NCBI RefSeq assembly: GCF_008974285.1
Contig: NZ_BKZV01000001.1
Location: 481,319 to 545,318 of the forward strand
Length of the DNA stretch: 64,000 nucleotides
Direction of reading: 5' to 3'
DNA from: Thermogemmatispora aurantia
GTDB taxonomy: Bacteria; Chloroflexota; Ktedonobacteria; Ktedonobacterales; Ktedonobacteraceae
A program made the translations under genes and the position numbers. Below are positions 24,604 to 32,735 of this stretch, one piece after another (position 1 is the first letter of the stretch; every line of letters begins with the position of its first letter). The notes beneath the pieces were generated by a model. The model had not been told where the DNA came from, did no database searches, and saw only the letters and a list, made by a program, of their open reading frames with translations.

Positions 24604-27600
24604 TCAAGGTAGCTCGACGCCGGAGCCAGGCGCTGACTGACCACCGAGGCCATCCGAGGTGAGCCAGTCCAAAACGGCTTCGGGCATCTGGGTCACGCTA
24701 TCCTGCCGCTGTGAGCAGCGCGGTAGTGAGTGCAGGATAAGCTGCCCATACTCTTTGGAGATCAGGCGCCGATCAAAGATAATGACGCTATTGCGTTTAC
24801 CAGCGCTCCAGGCCAGGCGATTGAGCGTTCGACGCAGGCGCAGTGCGGCGACGGGCACGGTCATTTGATGGAGCTGGTCGGCATACTGCTCGGCTCGGGC
24901 CGCCAGAGGAGGATCATTGAGGGCCGGCATCGGCAACCGGGTGATAAACAGGCAGGAGGGCAGTGTCGGTAGCTCTTCAACACCCTCCCAGAAGCCTCCC
25001 GCTCCAAAGAGCATAACGCGAGGCTGCTCGGCGAAGATCTGCCAGAGTTGACGCGGCGAGCCGTCGATCCCATGACCGAGCAGAAGGATATCACGCGCCT
25101 CCAGGGCGGCCTTGATGACAGAGTAGGAGCTGCGTAGTGCGGCGTGTGAGGTGAATAAGACCAGAATCTGGCCCTCTAAGGCTTCGGCCATCTGCAAAAT
25201 GGCCTCATCGAGTCGCCGCTGATACTGGGGCATATTGGGCTCAGGAACATCATTGGGGATATAGAGCAGCGTCTGCGCACAGCGATCGCCTTCCAGCGAA
25301 TAGGCTGGGCACTGCTCCATTTCCAGCGCCAGCCGGCCCCGCACAAAGGAGAAATCGCCAGCGACCGCTAAAGCCACGCCTGCCAAAATGGTCGCCCGCT
25401 GCGGATGAAACAGCAAACGCTTTAGCATAGGAGCAATCTGAATCGGCTGACTGTAGATGGCCGGGGCATGCTCCAGCGGCTGCTCCACTAGCGGGGCCGC
25501 TGCAGCGCTGTCTAAGCTGCGCGGCTGTGGATGCACAGGGGCTGGTGGAACACGCAACCAGTAGACCATCTCTCCTTCAGTGAGAGCAAAAGCCTGATCC
25601 CCCTGTTCTTTGAGAGCCCGCAGCCGCTGAGCGCTCATGGCAAACTCTGCCGCCAGGGCGTCGCTTAACAGCCCTGGCCGCTCCTGGCGCGTTCTATTGC
25701 GGTTGCCCGTCAGCAGCAAGCGTTCAGCCTCCTGAGCCAGCTCGATCACCGTTTGTAGGCGCTGCGACAGCTGACGCCAGGCATGAGTAGCCTCATCCCA
25801 GCCCTCCAGGTTTAGCAGGGAACGTTGGAGGCGCAGGGCTTGATCAAGACGCTCGGCGAAACGCGGACTCTGACCCTGCGTGCGAGCTGCCTGGGAGCGT
25901 CCACGATCATGGCGAGAACTCTGGCTGGCAACAGGAGCATGCAAGGCCTCATCCAGCAAGTGTGTCAGCGCCAGGAAAAAGTGATTGGCCGCCCCACAAG
26001 CCTGACGCAGAGCCTGGAACCAGGAGAGCAAGCGGGTATCCAGCTCGGCCCGCGTGACCGTGGAAGAGGAAGCCAGATTCAGGGGAGCGCCAGCGGAAGG
26101 GACAACCTCCTCGCGCAAGGCCGGAGCCGCTAGCGCCAGCAGGCCCTGGTAACGCCCATTGGGTAGTTCGATGCCGAGCGTCTGGAGGAGCGTTAGCAAC
26201 CGTCCATGACTCAGTTCTACGCCGCTGCGGCGCGCCCACTCCTCTTCAAGGAGATCAGCATCGAGAATGAGGCGATACGGTATCTCAGATAAGAGGGAAT
26301 GGGAAGAAGAGAGATCATCAAGCAGTCCTGCATGGGTCGTCACCACAATCTGTGCAGCTCGCACCCGCTCCTCGGCCCGTTGATAGAAGCAGTAGCCTTT
26401 GCGACGATAGGCACAGCGCTCATAGATGCTGCCAAGACGCTCATCGCTCGCCACGAGGCGCTCGCCTCCCGAACAGATGCGCTCCCAACTCGCAACCTCG
26501 TGGGGCAACAGCGTCAACTCGCCCCGCTCACCGGTCAGCGTCTCCTGCGCCCACAGTGTGAACTTCGCAAAAGCCCGAGCCTCCTCTGAACGCGGCCCAC
26601 CTCCCACGCGCATTTGAGCGGTACCAAACCAGCGATGCAGACACAGGTAGCCATCGCGCTCAGCCAGATAGGCCACGGCGAAACGCGCTCCAAGCTGCTC
26701 CTGGAGACGTGGTAGCAAGGTATCTCTGATACGATAGGCCGCCTGGGTGGAAGCGCAGCTGATCAGCAGACGAGGTAACGATAATGAGGCTGCTCCCGCC
26801 TGCCTGGCAGCGTCTTTGAGCCATTCAAGAACCGCAAGTAGCAGCGGCACATAGTCATCGCCACCAAGCGTGGTCTCGACTAAGGCTGTCTCGCAACGGG
26901 CCAACGTCTCATGCAACAGGTGCTGTAAGGCTGCATAGCTACTGAGACGCTGACGCTCGCACTCTGAGCGCCTGGCCTCAAGCAAGATTTGCAGGTCAGG
27001 CGCCGCCTCCGATGAGGAGAACGCAAGAGATTGGGTTGGCAAACGAGGACGATCATCAGGGAGAGGCGTTGATGAGCGCTCCGCCTCAGCGGTCAATATG
27101 GGAAGCGGCGGGCCGGCACGCGCCACGGCAAACGAGAGGACCCGCGGGTCCATGCCCAACTGGGTGGCGAAATGCTGGCCGAGGCTTCCCCAAATGGGGC
27201 CGCGCTGCAGCCCCTGCTCGCGCTGACGCTCGCGCAATTCCTGGCGGAAGAAGGTCAACAGCGGCCAATCAGGTGGAGCATCGAGATGGGCAAGCTCCTC
27301 AAGCGCCGCCAGGTCAATCGCCTGCAGGCGCTCATAAAGGGCGAGAAAGACATGCATGGCCAGCAATGTATCGGCCATCGCCCGATGGCGCTCTGGGGAG
27401 CTGGGCACCCCCAGAAAGCGCGCCACATAGCCCAGGCTGTAGCTCGGCAGCGAGGGGAGGAGCACCGAGGCCAGCTCGAAGGTATCGATCAGCTGGTTAT
27501 GATAAGCCAACCCCTGCCGGCGTAAGAAGCTGACATCAAAAGGGATGCTATGCCCAACAATCGGAAAGCTGCCGACAAACTGCTGCAGCTTGCGCGCGAT

Positions 27601-27825
27601 CGCCTCAAACGAAGGCACCCCGATCAGTTGCCGCGGTGTGATCCCTGTCAGGCGCTGCACCCGATAAGGGATGGAACGCCCCGGCGCCACCAGCGTCTCA
27701 AGTCGATCGAGGATCGTCGTGCCCTGGAACTTGACCGCAGCCACTTCGAGGATAGCATCTTGCTCCACATGCAGGCCGGTTGTTTCCAGATCAAGCGCGA
27801 CCCGGATAGGCGGCTTCTTCCCCAT
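24604..27825 (-). CDS. DEDDh 3'-5' exonuclease fused to a degenerate DinG-type helicase
   Basis: 1073 residues. Residues 7-160 are an epsilon-type exonuclease with all five DEDDh residues: LDLETTGL (Asp12, Glu14), IPFDVSFL (Asp97) and HRAMAD (His147, Asp152). The remainder has the layout of a DinG/XPD-like superfamily 2 helicase: a helicase-1 region, a Cys-bearing insert (Cys451, 471, 479), VVTTHAGLL, and near the C-terminus LFGAGGFWEGVEELP, ITRLPMPALNDP and IIFDRRLISKEYGQLILHSL. The Walker A site expected at about 318-325 reads TTLGGDDY, and the DEAH box at 522-525 reads DADL, so ATP hydrolysis is probably lost. Bacterial DinG of Firmicutes has the same exonuclease-helicase order. Shadowed by many antisense frames, but this frame is the coherent one. 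Confidence 0.85.
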   Translation of the reverse strand: MGKKPPIRVALDLETTGLHVEQDAILEVAAVKFQGTTILDRLETLVAPGRSIPYRVQRLTGITPRQLIGVPSFEAIARKLQQFVGSFPIVGHSIPFDVSFLRRQGLAYHNQLIDTFELASVLLPSLPSYSLGYVARFLGVPSSPERHRAMADTLLAMHVFLALYERLQAIDLAALEELAHLDAPPDWPLLTFFRQELRERQREQGLQRGPIWGSLGQHFATQLGMDPRVLSFAVARAGPPLPILTAEAERSSTPLPDDRPRLPTQSLAFSSSEAAPDLQILLEARRSECERQRLSSYAALQHLLHETLARCETALVETTLGGDDYVPLLLAVLEWLKDAARQAGAASLSLPRLLISCASTQAAYRIRDTLLPRLQEQLGARFAVAYLAERDGYLCLHRWFGTAQMRVGGGPRSEEARAFAKFTLWAQETLTGERGELTLLPHEVASWERICSGGERLVASDERLGSIYERCAYRRKGYCFYQRAEERVRAAQIVVTTHAGLLDDLSSSHSLLSEIPYRLILDADLLEEEWARRSGVELSHGRLLTLLQTLGIELPNGRYQGLLALAAPALREEVVPSAGAPLNLASSSTVTRAELDTRLLSWFQALRQACGAANHFFLALTHLLDEALHAPVASQSSRHDRGRSQAARTQGQSPRFAERLDQALRLQRSLLNLEGWDEATHAWRQLSQRLQTVIELAQEAERLLLTGNRNRTRQERPGLLSDALAAEFAMSAQRLRALKEQGDQAFALTEGEMVYWLRVPPAPVHPQPRSLDSAAAAPLVEQPLEHAPAIYSQPIQIAPMLKRLLFHPQRATILAGVALAVAGDFSFVRGRLALEMEQCPAYSLEGDRCAQTLLYIPNDVPEPNMPQYQRRLDEAILQMAEALEGQILVLFTSHAALRSSYSVIKAALEARDILLLGHGIDGSPRQLWQIFAEQPRVMLFGAGGFWEGVEELPTLPSCLFITRLPMPALNDPPLAARAEQYADQLHQMTVPVAALRLRRTLNRLAWSAGKRNSVIIFDRRLISKEYGQLILHSLPRCSQRQDSVTQMPEAVLDWLTSDGLGGQSAPGSGVELP

Positions 27826-27921
27826 AGGAAATCTTTCTCTCCTGCTTGCTCATTCGCTCTTGCACTCACCTGCTTGCTTGCGTACTTAGCGATCGCTGCT
27901 CCCCCTCGCCGCAAGGCCAGG

Positions 27922-28593
27922 CTAAGGCAGAGCGTCGAGCAGGTCGGCAGAAGTAGCGAAGGGAGGCCAGCTTGCGAGCAGTCTCCGTGCCAGTTGCGCC
28001 GCCCTTCCCCGATGACTGATGCGATGCTTCTCCTCCGGGGACAGCTCGGCTGTGGTCTTACCAAGTTCAGGAACGAGGAAAATTGGATCGTAGCCAAAAC
28101 CGTTGCTGCCGCGCGGCTCCTCGGCGATCTGGCCTTCTACGACCCCTTCGACCGTGCGACAGTAGCCCCAAGGCTCTGCAATGGCTATGCAGCAGCGGAA
28201 ACGTGCTGTGCGCTGCTCTGGCGGAAGCCCCTGCAGACGCTGCAAGATAAACCGGAAGCGCTCCTCGTAAGGTGTCTCCTGCCCCATGAAACGAGCGGAA
28301 TAGATACCGGGCGCACCGCCCAGGGCATCGATCTCCAGGCCCGAGTCGTCAGCCAGCGCCAGCAGACCTGAAGCCTTTGCGTAGGCCCGCGCTTTTAGCT
28401 CGGCATTCTCACAGAACGTTTGCCCGGTCTCCTCCACCTCCAGCGTAAGACCGATGTCTACTGGAGAGACTACATGAAAAGGCAGACCCTTGAAGAGCGT
28501 GCGCAGTTCTTCCAGCTTATCGCGATTCGTAGTCGCTAGCAGCAAACGCCTTGGCTCTTGAGTGGGTTGATCGCTCGTCTCGCGTTGCTTCAT
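27922..28593 (-). CDS. rdgB: XTP/dITP diphosphatase (HAM1/RdgB family)
   Basis: 223 residues. Hydrolyses deaminated purine triphosphates (dITP, XTP) to monophosphates and so keeps them out of nucleic acids. LLLATTNRDKLEELRTLF is the substrate-binding N-terminus, ETGQTFCENAELKARAYA and LALADDSGLEIDALGGAPGI carry the metal and catalytic residues, and GSNGFGYDPIFLVPELGKT with AELSPEEKHRISHRG complete the site. A C-terminal extension of about 20 residues follows. It is the first gene of a probable minus-strand run with the exonuclease, tgt, rRNA methyltransferase and molybdopterin oxidoreductase genes; the gap to the exonuclease is 96 bases. No clear ribosome site is seen before 28593. Confidence 0.94.
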   Translation of the reverse strand: MKQRETSDQPTQEPRRLLLATTNRDKLEELRTLFKGLPFHVVSPVDIGLTLEVEETGQTFCENAELKARAYAKASGLLALADDSGLEIDALGGAPGIYSARFMGQETPYEERFRFILQRLQGLPPEQRTARFRCCIAIAEPWGYCRTVEGVVEGQIAEEPRGSNGFGYDPIFLVPELGKTTAELSPEEKHRISHRGRAAQLARRLLASWPPFATSADLLDALP

Positions 28594-28945
28594 CGACTTT
28601 AGATAATTACGGAGCAGACGCAGGTAGGAGCACTGGTCTCGTCAGAAGCCGTTAACGGGAACTGCTTCCCTTCACCCTGATTTCCTGCGCGGGCAAGACC
28701 TTCCCAGGCCCGTTCGCTCCTTGTCCCAGGCGGATAGTTTCAAATTTGATCCCATATTACCATACCGTGGCTACCTTGTCGAGAGGCGAAAAGGCCGTTG
28801 AGCGCCTTGCCACCAACCTCGTGGGACCGCTGCGGCTATATCCATCTCCGCCTTCAACTTTTTCGTTGGCTGAAACGTATCTCTCTTAGAGGGGCAAACG
28901 CTTAGACAAGCGAAGGAAAGCCTGCCAGACTGACCTGGATAAGAG
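28594..28945. other. Divergent intergenic region rdgB / HD-GYP (352 bases)
   Basis: No gene. A short A/T-richer patch at 28738-28775 may hold the rdgB promoter on the minus strand, but no pair of hexamers is convincing. Confidence 0.4.
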
Positions 28946-29821
28946 ATGATGAGGTACAACTCAAACGGCAGCAACGCTGCTGGCGGAGAAGCGAGACAGT
29001 CAGTGGCAGCAACGGTTCGTTCTGGCTGGCAGCAGCGGCGGGCCAACCTGGCAACCGTTCAAGAGACCTTGCTGATAGAATCGAAACCAGAGCCAGTGGA
29101 GACAACACCTGTGTTGACAGATTCCACTCAGCAGGAGCCACCGCTCCCGGCTGGCGGCTTTGCTCATCTTCTTCGATCGCTGCGCGAATATGACGGGCAG
29201 CTCTATCATCACTCGCTACATGTCTACTTGCTTACCGCACCGCTCCTGCAGGCTCTCCGTCTGTCGGTACATGAGAGTCTCCTGATCGAGCTGGCAGCCC
29301 TCTTCCATGACCTTGGCAAACTGGCGCTGCCCAGACAGCTCCTGCATAAGGCAACAGCGTTGACCGCAGAGGAGTTTGCCCAGATTCGCACTCACTGTTT
29401 GAAAGGGGCGTTACTCCTGAGCCGTCTGCAAGCCCCCCAGGTCATGGTGCGCGCTGTCTACCACCATCACGAGCGCTGGGATGGTCACGGCTACCCGACC
29501 GGGCTGGCCGGCGAGGCGATCCCTCTCGGGGCTCGTCTGATCGCGATCAGCGATGCTTTTGCCGTCATGACCAGCGGACGCAGCTACCAGATGCCATGCA
29601 CTCCCCTCCAGGCCCTGACGGAACTTCGGCGCCATGCCGGCACCCAGTTTGATCCAGCCCTGGTCGAGCTTTTTGCTCTGGTTTTCAAGACACGGGAGGC
29701 ACTGTACCAGGTAGCAACATCGCCATTAGCTGGAGAAGCTCCTCTAGATCAAAAGGCTTACGCAACAGATAGATACCGCGACGGCGTAGCTCTTCAAGCG
29801 GCAGGTCACTCCAGGCTGTGA
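28946..29821 (+). CDS. HD-GYP-domain phosphohydrolase
   Basis: 291 residues. The first 70 are polar and probably unstructured. The HD domain follows with HHSLHVYLLTAPLLQALRL, the diagnostic ELAALFHDLGKLALP and later YHHHERWDGHGYPTGLAG, which is the GYP signature, then LIAISDAFAVMTSGRSY and GTQFDPALVELF. Intact HD-GYP proteins hydrolyse cyclic di-GMP (or cGAMP-type dinucleotides). It has no receiver or sensor domain, but a receiver-only regulator is convergent next to it. The last 45 codons (29685-29821) overlap that gene antisense; the HD-GYP core ends just before the overlap, so the extra tail may be non-essential. The ribosome site is weak; ATG 28949 is equally possible. Confidence 0.85.
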   Translation: MMRYNSNGSNAAGGEARQSVAATVRSGWQQRRANLATVQETLLIESKPEPVETTPVLTDSTQQEPPLPAGGFAHLLRSLREYDGQLYHHSLHVYLLTAPLLQALRLSVHESLLIELAALFHDLGKLALPRQLLHKATALTAEEFAQIRTHCLKGALLLSRLQAPQVMVRAVYHHHERWDGHGYPTGLAGEAIPLGARLIAISDAFAVMTSGRSYQMPCTPLQALTELRRHAGTQFDPALVELFALVFKTREALYQVATSPLAGEAPLDQKAYATDRYRDGVALQAAGHSRL

Positions 29822-30074
29822 TAAGCACGGTGGGCACGTTGCGCATGGTCTCAATCTCTTGCAGACGGTCATAGAGTTCCAGACCATGCATACGCGGTAG
29901 CCGATAGTCTAACAGGATCAATGCCGGCCTGACGTGCGGGGCCGCATACAGCGTCAGCTCGCTTTCGCCTATCCATAATGGACGATAGTCCGTGCGTTCT
30001 AGAATGACCATTTGCAACAGCTCGCTGACGTCACGATCATCATCTATAATGAGCACCGTCTTGCTTTCCTTCAT
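29685..30074 (-). CDS. Single-domain response regulator (CheY-like)
   Basis: 129 residues, a receiver domain only. TVLIIDDDRDVSELLQMVI gives the acidic pocket, Asp56 in LILLDYRLPRMHGLELY is the phosphorylation site, and LITAWSD and LLRKPFDLEEL give the switch Thr and conserved Lys. No output domain is present, so it works by protein contact or as a phosphate relay. Its 3' end overlaps the HD-GYP gene by 137 bases in the opposite direction. A functional link to the HD-GYP enzyme or to one of the orphan sensor kinases is inference. Confidence 0.92.
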   Translation of the reverse strand: MKESKTVLIIDDDRDVSELLQMVILERTDYRPLWIGESELTLYAAPHVRPALILLDYRLPRMHGLELYDRLQEIETMRNVPTVLITAWSDLPLEELRRRGIYLLRKPFDLEELLQLMAMLLPGTVPPVS

Positions 30075-30436
30075 AGGTCAGCCTGCAACTACTCTTGGCA
30101 ACAGAGACAACCATCTCGACAGAATAGCACTACTCGCTTCCTTCGATAGAGACGCATCAGCTCCCTAAGAGGCACGGCTCTTTCAGAGAGTACTATTTGT
30201 GCTCTCGCTCATCCCTACCCTGCCCAGACGGCCCGCACAAGATGCCCAGGCCCCAACCTTATCGTTCCTCTTTGCCCCTAGCCTCTTCTGACCTAGTGGG
30301 CCGCCTTGCATCCCGGAAATGAAGACGCCCACTCCGGTCGATGCGGATAGCGGTTCTGCCAGAATATATCTCCACACCACTTCCAGCCACTCTCCTGCGC
30401 CCACGACGCTCCTGGCCTCTGTATCAAAACTGATGC
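30075..30436. other. Intergenic region before tRNA-Thr
   Basis: No gene seen. Minus-strand frames here (for example 30183-30404) lack family features. The region ends at the strong tRNA-Thr promoter. Confidence 0.4.
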
Positions 30437-30466
30437 TTGACAGCCGCTCTAGACGAGGAGTATAAT
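30437..30466 (+). promoter_or_regulatory. Consensus promoter of tRNA-Thr
   Basis: Perfect TTGACA (30437-30442) and TATAAT (30461-30466), spacing 18. The transcript would carry a leader of about 80 bases before the tRNA. Confidence 0.9.
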
Positions 30467-30554
30467 TAAGCGCGGTAAATAGCTCAGGTGGCTAGCCCCC
30501 ACAACGGAGTAACCAGTGGGGGAGCACTGCAGTCGTTTGGTTAACCCAATCCCA

Positions 30555-30626
30555 GCCGGTGTAGCTCAGTGGTAGAGCAGCGCCCTCGTAATGCGCAGGC
30601 CGTCGGTTCGAGTCCGACCACCGGCT
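30555..30626 (+). tRNA. tRNA-Thr (anticodon CGT)
   Basis: Cloverleaf: acceptor GCCGGTG/CACCGGC, D-arm GCTC/GAGC, anticodon arm GCGCC-CTCGTAA-TGCGC (anticodon CGT), variable loop AGGCC, T-arm GTCGG-TTCGAGT-CCGAC, discriminator T. CCA is not encoded. Position 31-39 at the top of the anticodon stem is a C-T mismatch, so only four pairs form there. It reads ACG codons. Confidence 0.95.
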
Positions 30627-30634
30627 CTTTTTTT
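30627..30634 (+). terminator. T-tract ending the tRNA-Thr transcript
   Basis: Seven T residues (30628-30634) directly after the tRNA; the tRNA acceptor and T-arm could act as the hairpin. Confidence 0.5.
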
Positions 30635-30890
30635 GCCCTTTCTGGTTTCTCCTTCTATTGTTACCACCCCTCGTTCGACAGCGTAATGGCCCCTCTTCTG
30701 TCCCTTCGCCGGGAACCTGCCTGCCCTGATCGCTGCAGGTCATAGCTAGCCAGATCGGTGAGTGGAGACACTTGCTGACTTAAAGAGACGCTCAAGCCCT
30801 TCTTCTTGGCTCGCACCTCGCGCTGCTTTCAATAATTAACCTTTGTTCTGCCCTTCCACCACTGGCCCTTTATTCTCCCCACGCGGCCAA

Positions 30891-32384
30891 TCACTCACCG
30901 TTCAAGCCCTGCCAGTCGGCCTCACTGGCAGCGAACATGCTGCCGATGGCCGCGATAATGAGGCAGAAGCAGGTCACCCCCCCAATAATGTACCACCAGC
31001 TGCCATTGGGAATAAGCGCCGGAATCCAGGAGAAAATAAGAGAATCGACAACAGCAAACAGCGATGAGAGTAGGCCAAGCACCACGCTTCCCCAGAGGAT
31101 CGGCGCCGGTAAGATCAGCTGAGCGTGGAATGTCTCGCGATTGCGCAAGGCTAGCATGATCAGGTTGGCAAAGAGAAATGAGGCAGAGGTGGCCCAGACC
31201 AGGGTCGAGGAGGCCAGCATCACATTGTAGACTTCAGTGGTCAGGTCGGCAGGAGAGCCGACGTGCACTACCAGCGGGGCCACAATGAAGATAAGGGCAG
31301 CGAGCATGATAGCCATGATTGTCTGGAAGAGAATGGCTCTGGCCGGAATCCGGCTGCGGCTGAGGCGTCCCACTCCAGCAGGAAGCCGCTGATCAATCCC
31401 CGCAACCAGCAGTAGGCGAGCATAGCTGCAGTTGTAGGCCACAATGGCCGTGAAAAAAAAGATGATCAGGCAAACAGCCATAAGATTGCCAGCGATCTTA
31501 CCAAGGCTGAGATCAACAGTGGCTACTAATGCCGGCAGCAGGGCACCACTGGTCGGCCCTTCGACGATGAGCAGAGCAGTCGTAGCGATCAGATAGCCGA
31601 GCAGGACGACAAGCGGCCCCCAGCAGAGATGGCGCGTTATCACCCGCCGGTGCTTTAGTTCTCCAGCCATGTTGAGCGGTGTCTCGGCCCCGAGATAGGC
31701 CAGTATGACTAGACCAAAGGTGGCAATGTTCCCTCCATGCGGAGCGAGGGTCGGCAGCCAGGCCTCTACCTCCCCAAAGTCGCTCAGAGGAGCATGCCCA
31801 CTGAGCAGCCACCAGGTCGCCGCTCCCCCCAGGATGACCAGTGCCCCTACAATAGCACTCGCCGCTACCAGGATCACATTCGCTACCGTCCGAAAGCGCT
31901 GGAGCGCTAGAAGGCCGGCCAGCGCCAGCGTGCCGATGATGACCAGTCCTTGCTGCCAGGGCTGCATCACCCACTGGCGATTAAGTCCCTGAATAAAGGC
32001 CAGGACATTATCTGCCGCGCTGACCATCACCAGAACGCCCGGGAACCAGGCACAAAAAGCCGCGAAGAAACTCCAATAGCCCCCAAAAGCTTTGTGGGTC
32101 CAATTATAGAGCGAACCCTCGTACGGGAACATCACACCCAGCTGGGCAGTGGCAATAACGCTGGGTAGAAAGAAGACAATGGCTCCAACCACCAGATAGG
32201 TGAGCGCCGCTGGCCCCGCTGTACTCGCCGTGTTGGCATTGGTAATGAAGAAGACAATGACGATAAAAAAGGCGGTCATTTCAACGGTGCCTAACACTGC
32301 CGGCATGGCCTTGACCACGTATTCTTCTGAGGCCAGCGGCTCTTGAGCACTGTGCCACTTGCTCCTCTCCGAGTAGAGCGCCAT
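30891..32384 (-). CDS. APC-superfamily amino acid permease (497 aa)
   Basis: About 12 hydrophobic helices. GTVEMTAFFIVIVFFITNAN is helix 1, FPYEGSLYNWTHKAFGGYWS is the family segment after helix 2, and LGAETPLNMAGELKH is the helix 6 region with the G-x-E-x-P-x-x-M-A-x-E pattern of the glutamate:GABA-type permeases. The start is set at ATG 32384 because GGGGAGGAAACTG sits just upstream; the frame runs on to 32465 with a basic stretch that does not look like protein. The upstream A/T-rich patch at 32515-32600 should carry the promoter. The second permease gene lies upstream on the same strand, 352 bases away. Substrate unknown. Confidence 0.87.
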   Translation of the reverse strand: MALYSERSKWHSAQEPLASEEYVVKAMPAVLGTVEMTAFFIVIVFFITNANTASTAGPAALTYLVVGAIVFFLPSVIATAQLGVMFPYEGSLYNWTHKAFGGYWSFFAAFCAWFPGVLVMVSAADNVLAFIQGLNRQWVMQPWQQGLVIIGTLALAGLLALQRFRTVANVILVAASAIVGALVILGGAATWWLLSGHAPLSDFGEVEAWLPTLAPHGGNIATFGLVILAYLGAETPLNMAGELKHRRVITRHLCWGPLVVLLGYLIATTALLIVEGPTSGALLPALVATVDLSLGKIAGNLMAVCLIIFFFTAIVAYNCSYARLLLVAGIDQRLPAGVGRLSRSRIPARAILFQTIMAIMLAALIFIVAPLVVHVGSPADLTTEVYNVMLASSTLVWATSASFLFANLIMLALRNRETFHAQLILPAPILWGSVVLGLLSSLFAVVDSLIFSWIPALIPNGSWWYIIGGVTCFCLIIAAIGSMFAASEADWQGLNGE

Positions 32385-32735
32385 CAGTTTCCTCCCCCTG
32401 ACCTGAACCTTCCCACCTGCGCCGCAGCGACTCCACTGCCTCTGATCCGCTTTTCTTCCTCCCACCCGACTCGCTGGTGATGGGTCGGCTCTTCTCTAAG
32501 CTGAGTTTACTGCTTTATTTGCTTTTTGCAAGAAAAATAACACAAGATTGGCCACATTTAGCTATAAATAGAAGATATTATATTTATCGAGATTGAAGTG
32601 TAAGAGGGCGGGCCAGGAGAGCCTGTTTGCTTGCTTGGGCGCAGTCCGCTGGCTCTCCTGGCCCTGAAGAGGCGGCGCAGGAAGGGTTAAGGCTTGTAGA
32701 TGGAGGCAGGGACGCCTCCCCGGTCCACCTGCGGG
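32385..32735. other. Intergenic region between two permease genes
   Basis: Contains a strongly A/T-rich island (about 32512-32600) in a GC-rich context, with TATAAT-like hexamers on the minus strand near 32577. It is the likely promoter region of the downstream permease. No gene. Confidence 0.5.

Noticed and set aside
27550-28371. 273-codon plus-strand frame across the exonuclease and rdgB genes
   Set aside because: Spans two real genes and their intergenic gap on the opposite strand; shadow reading.
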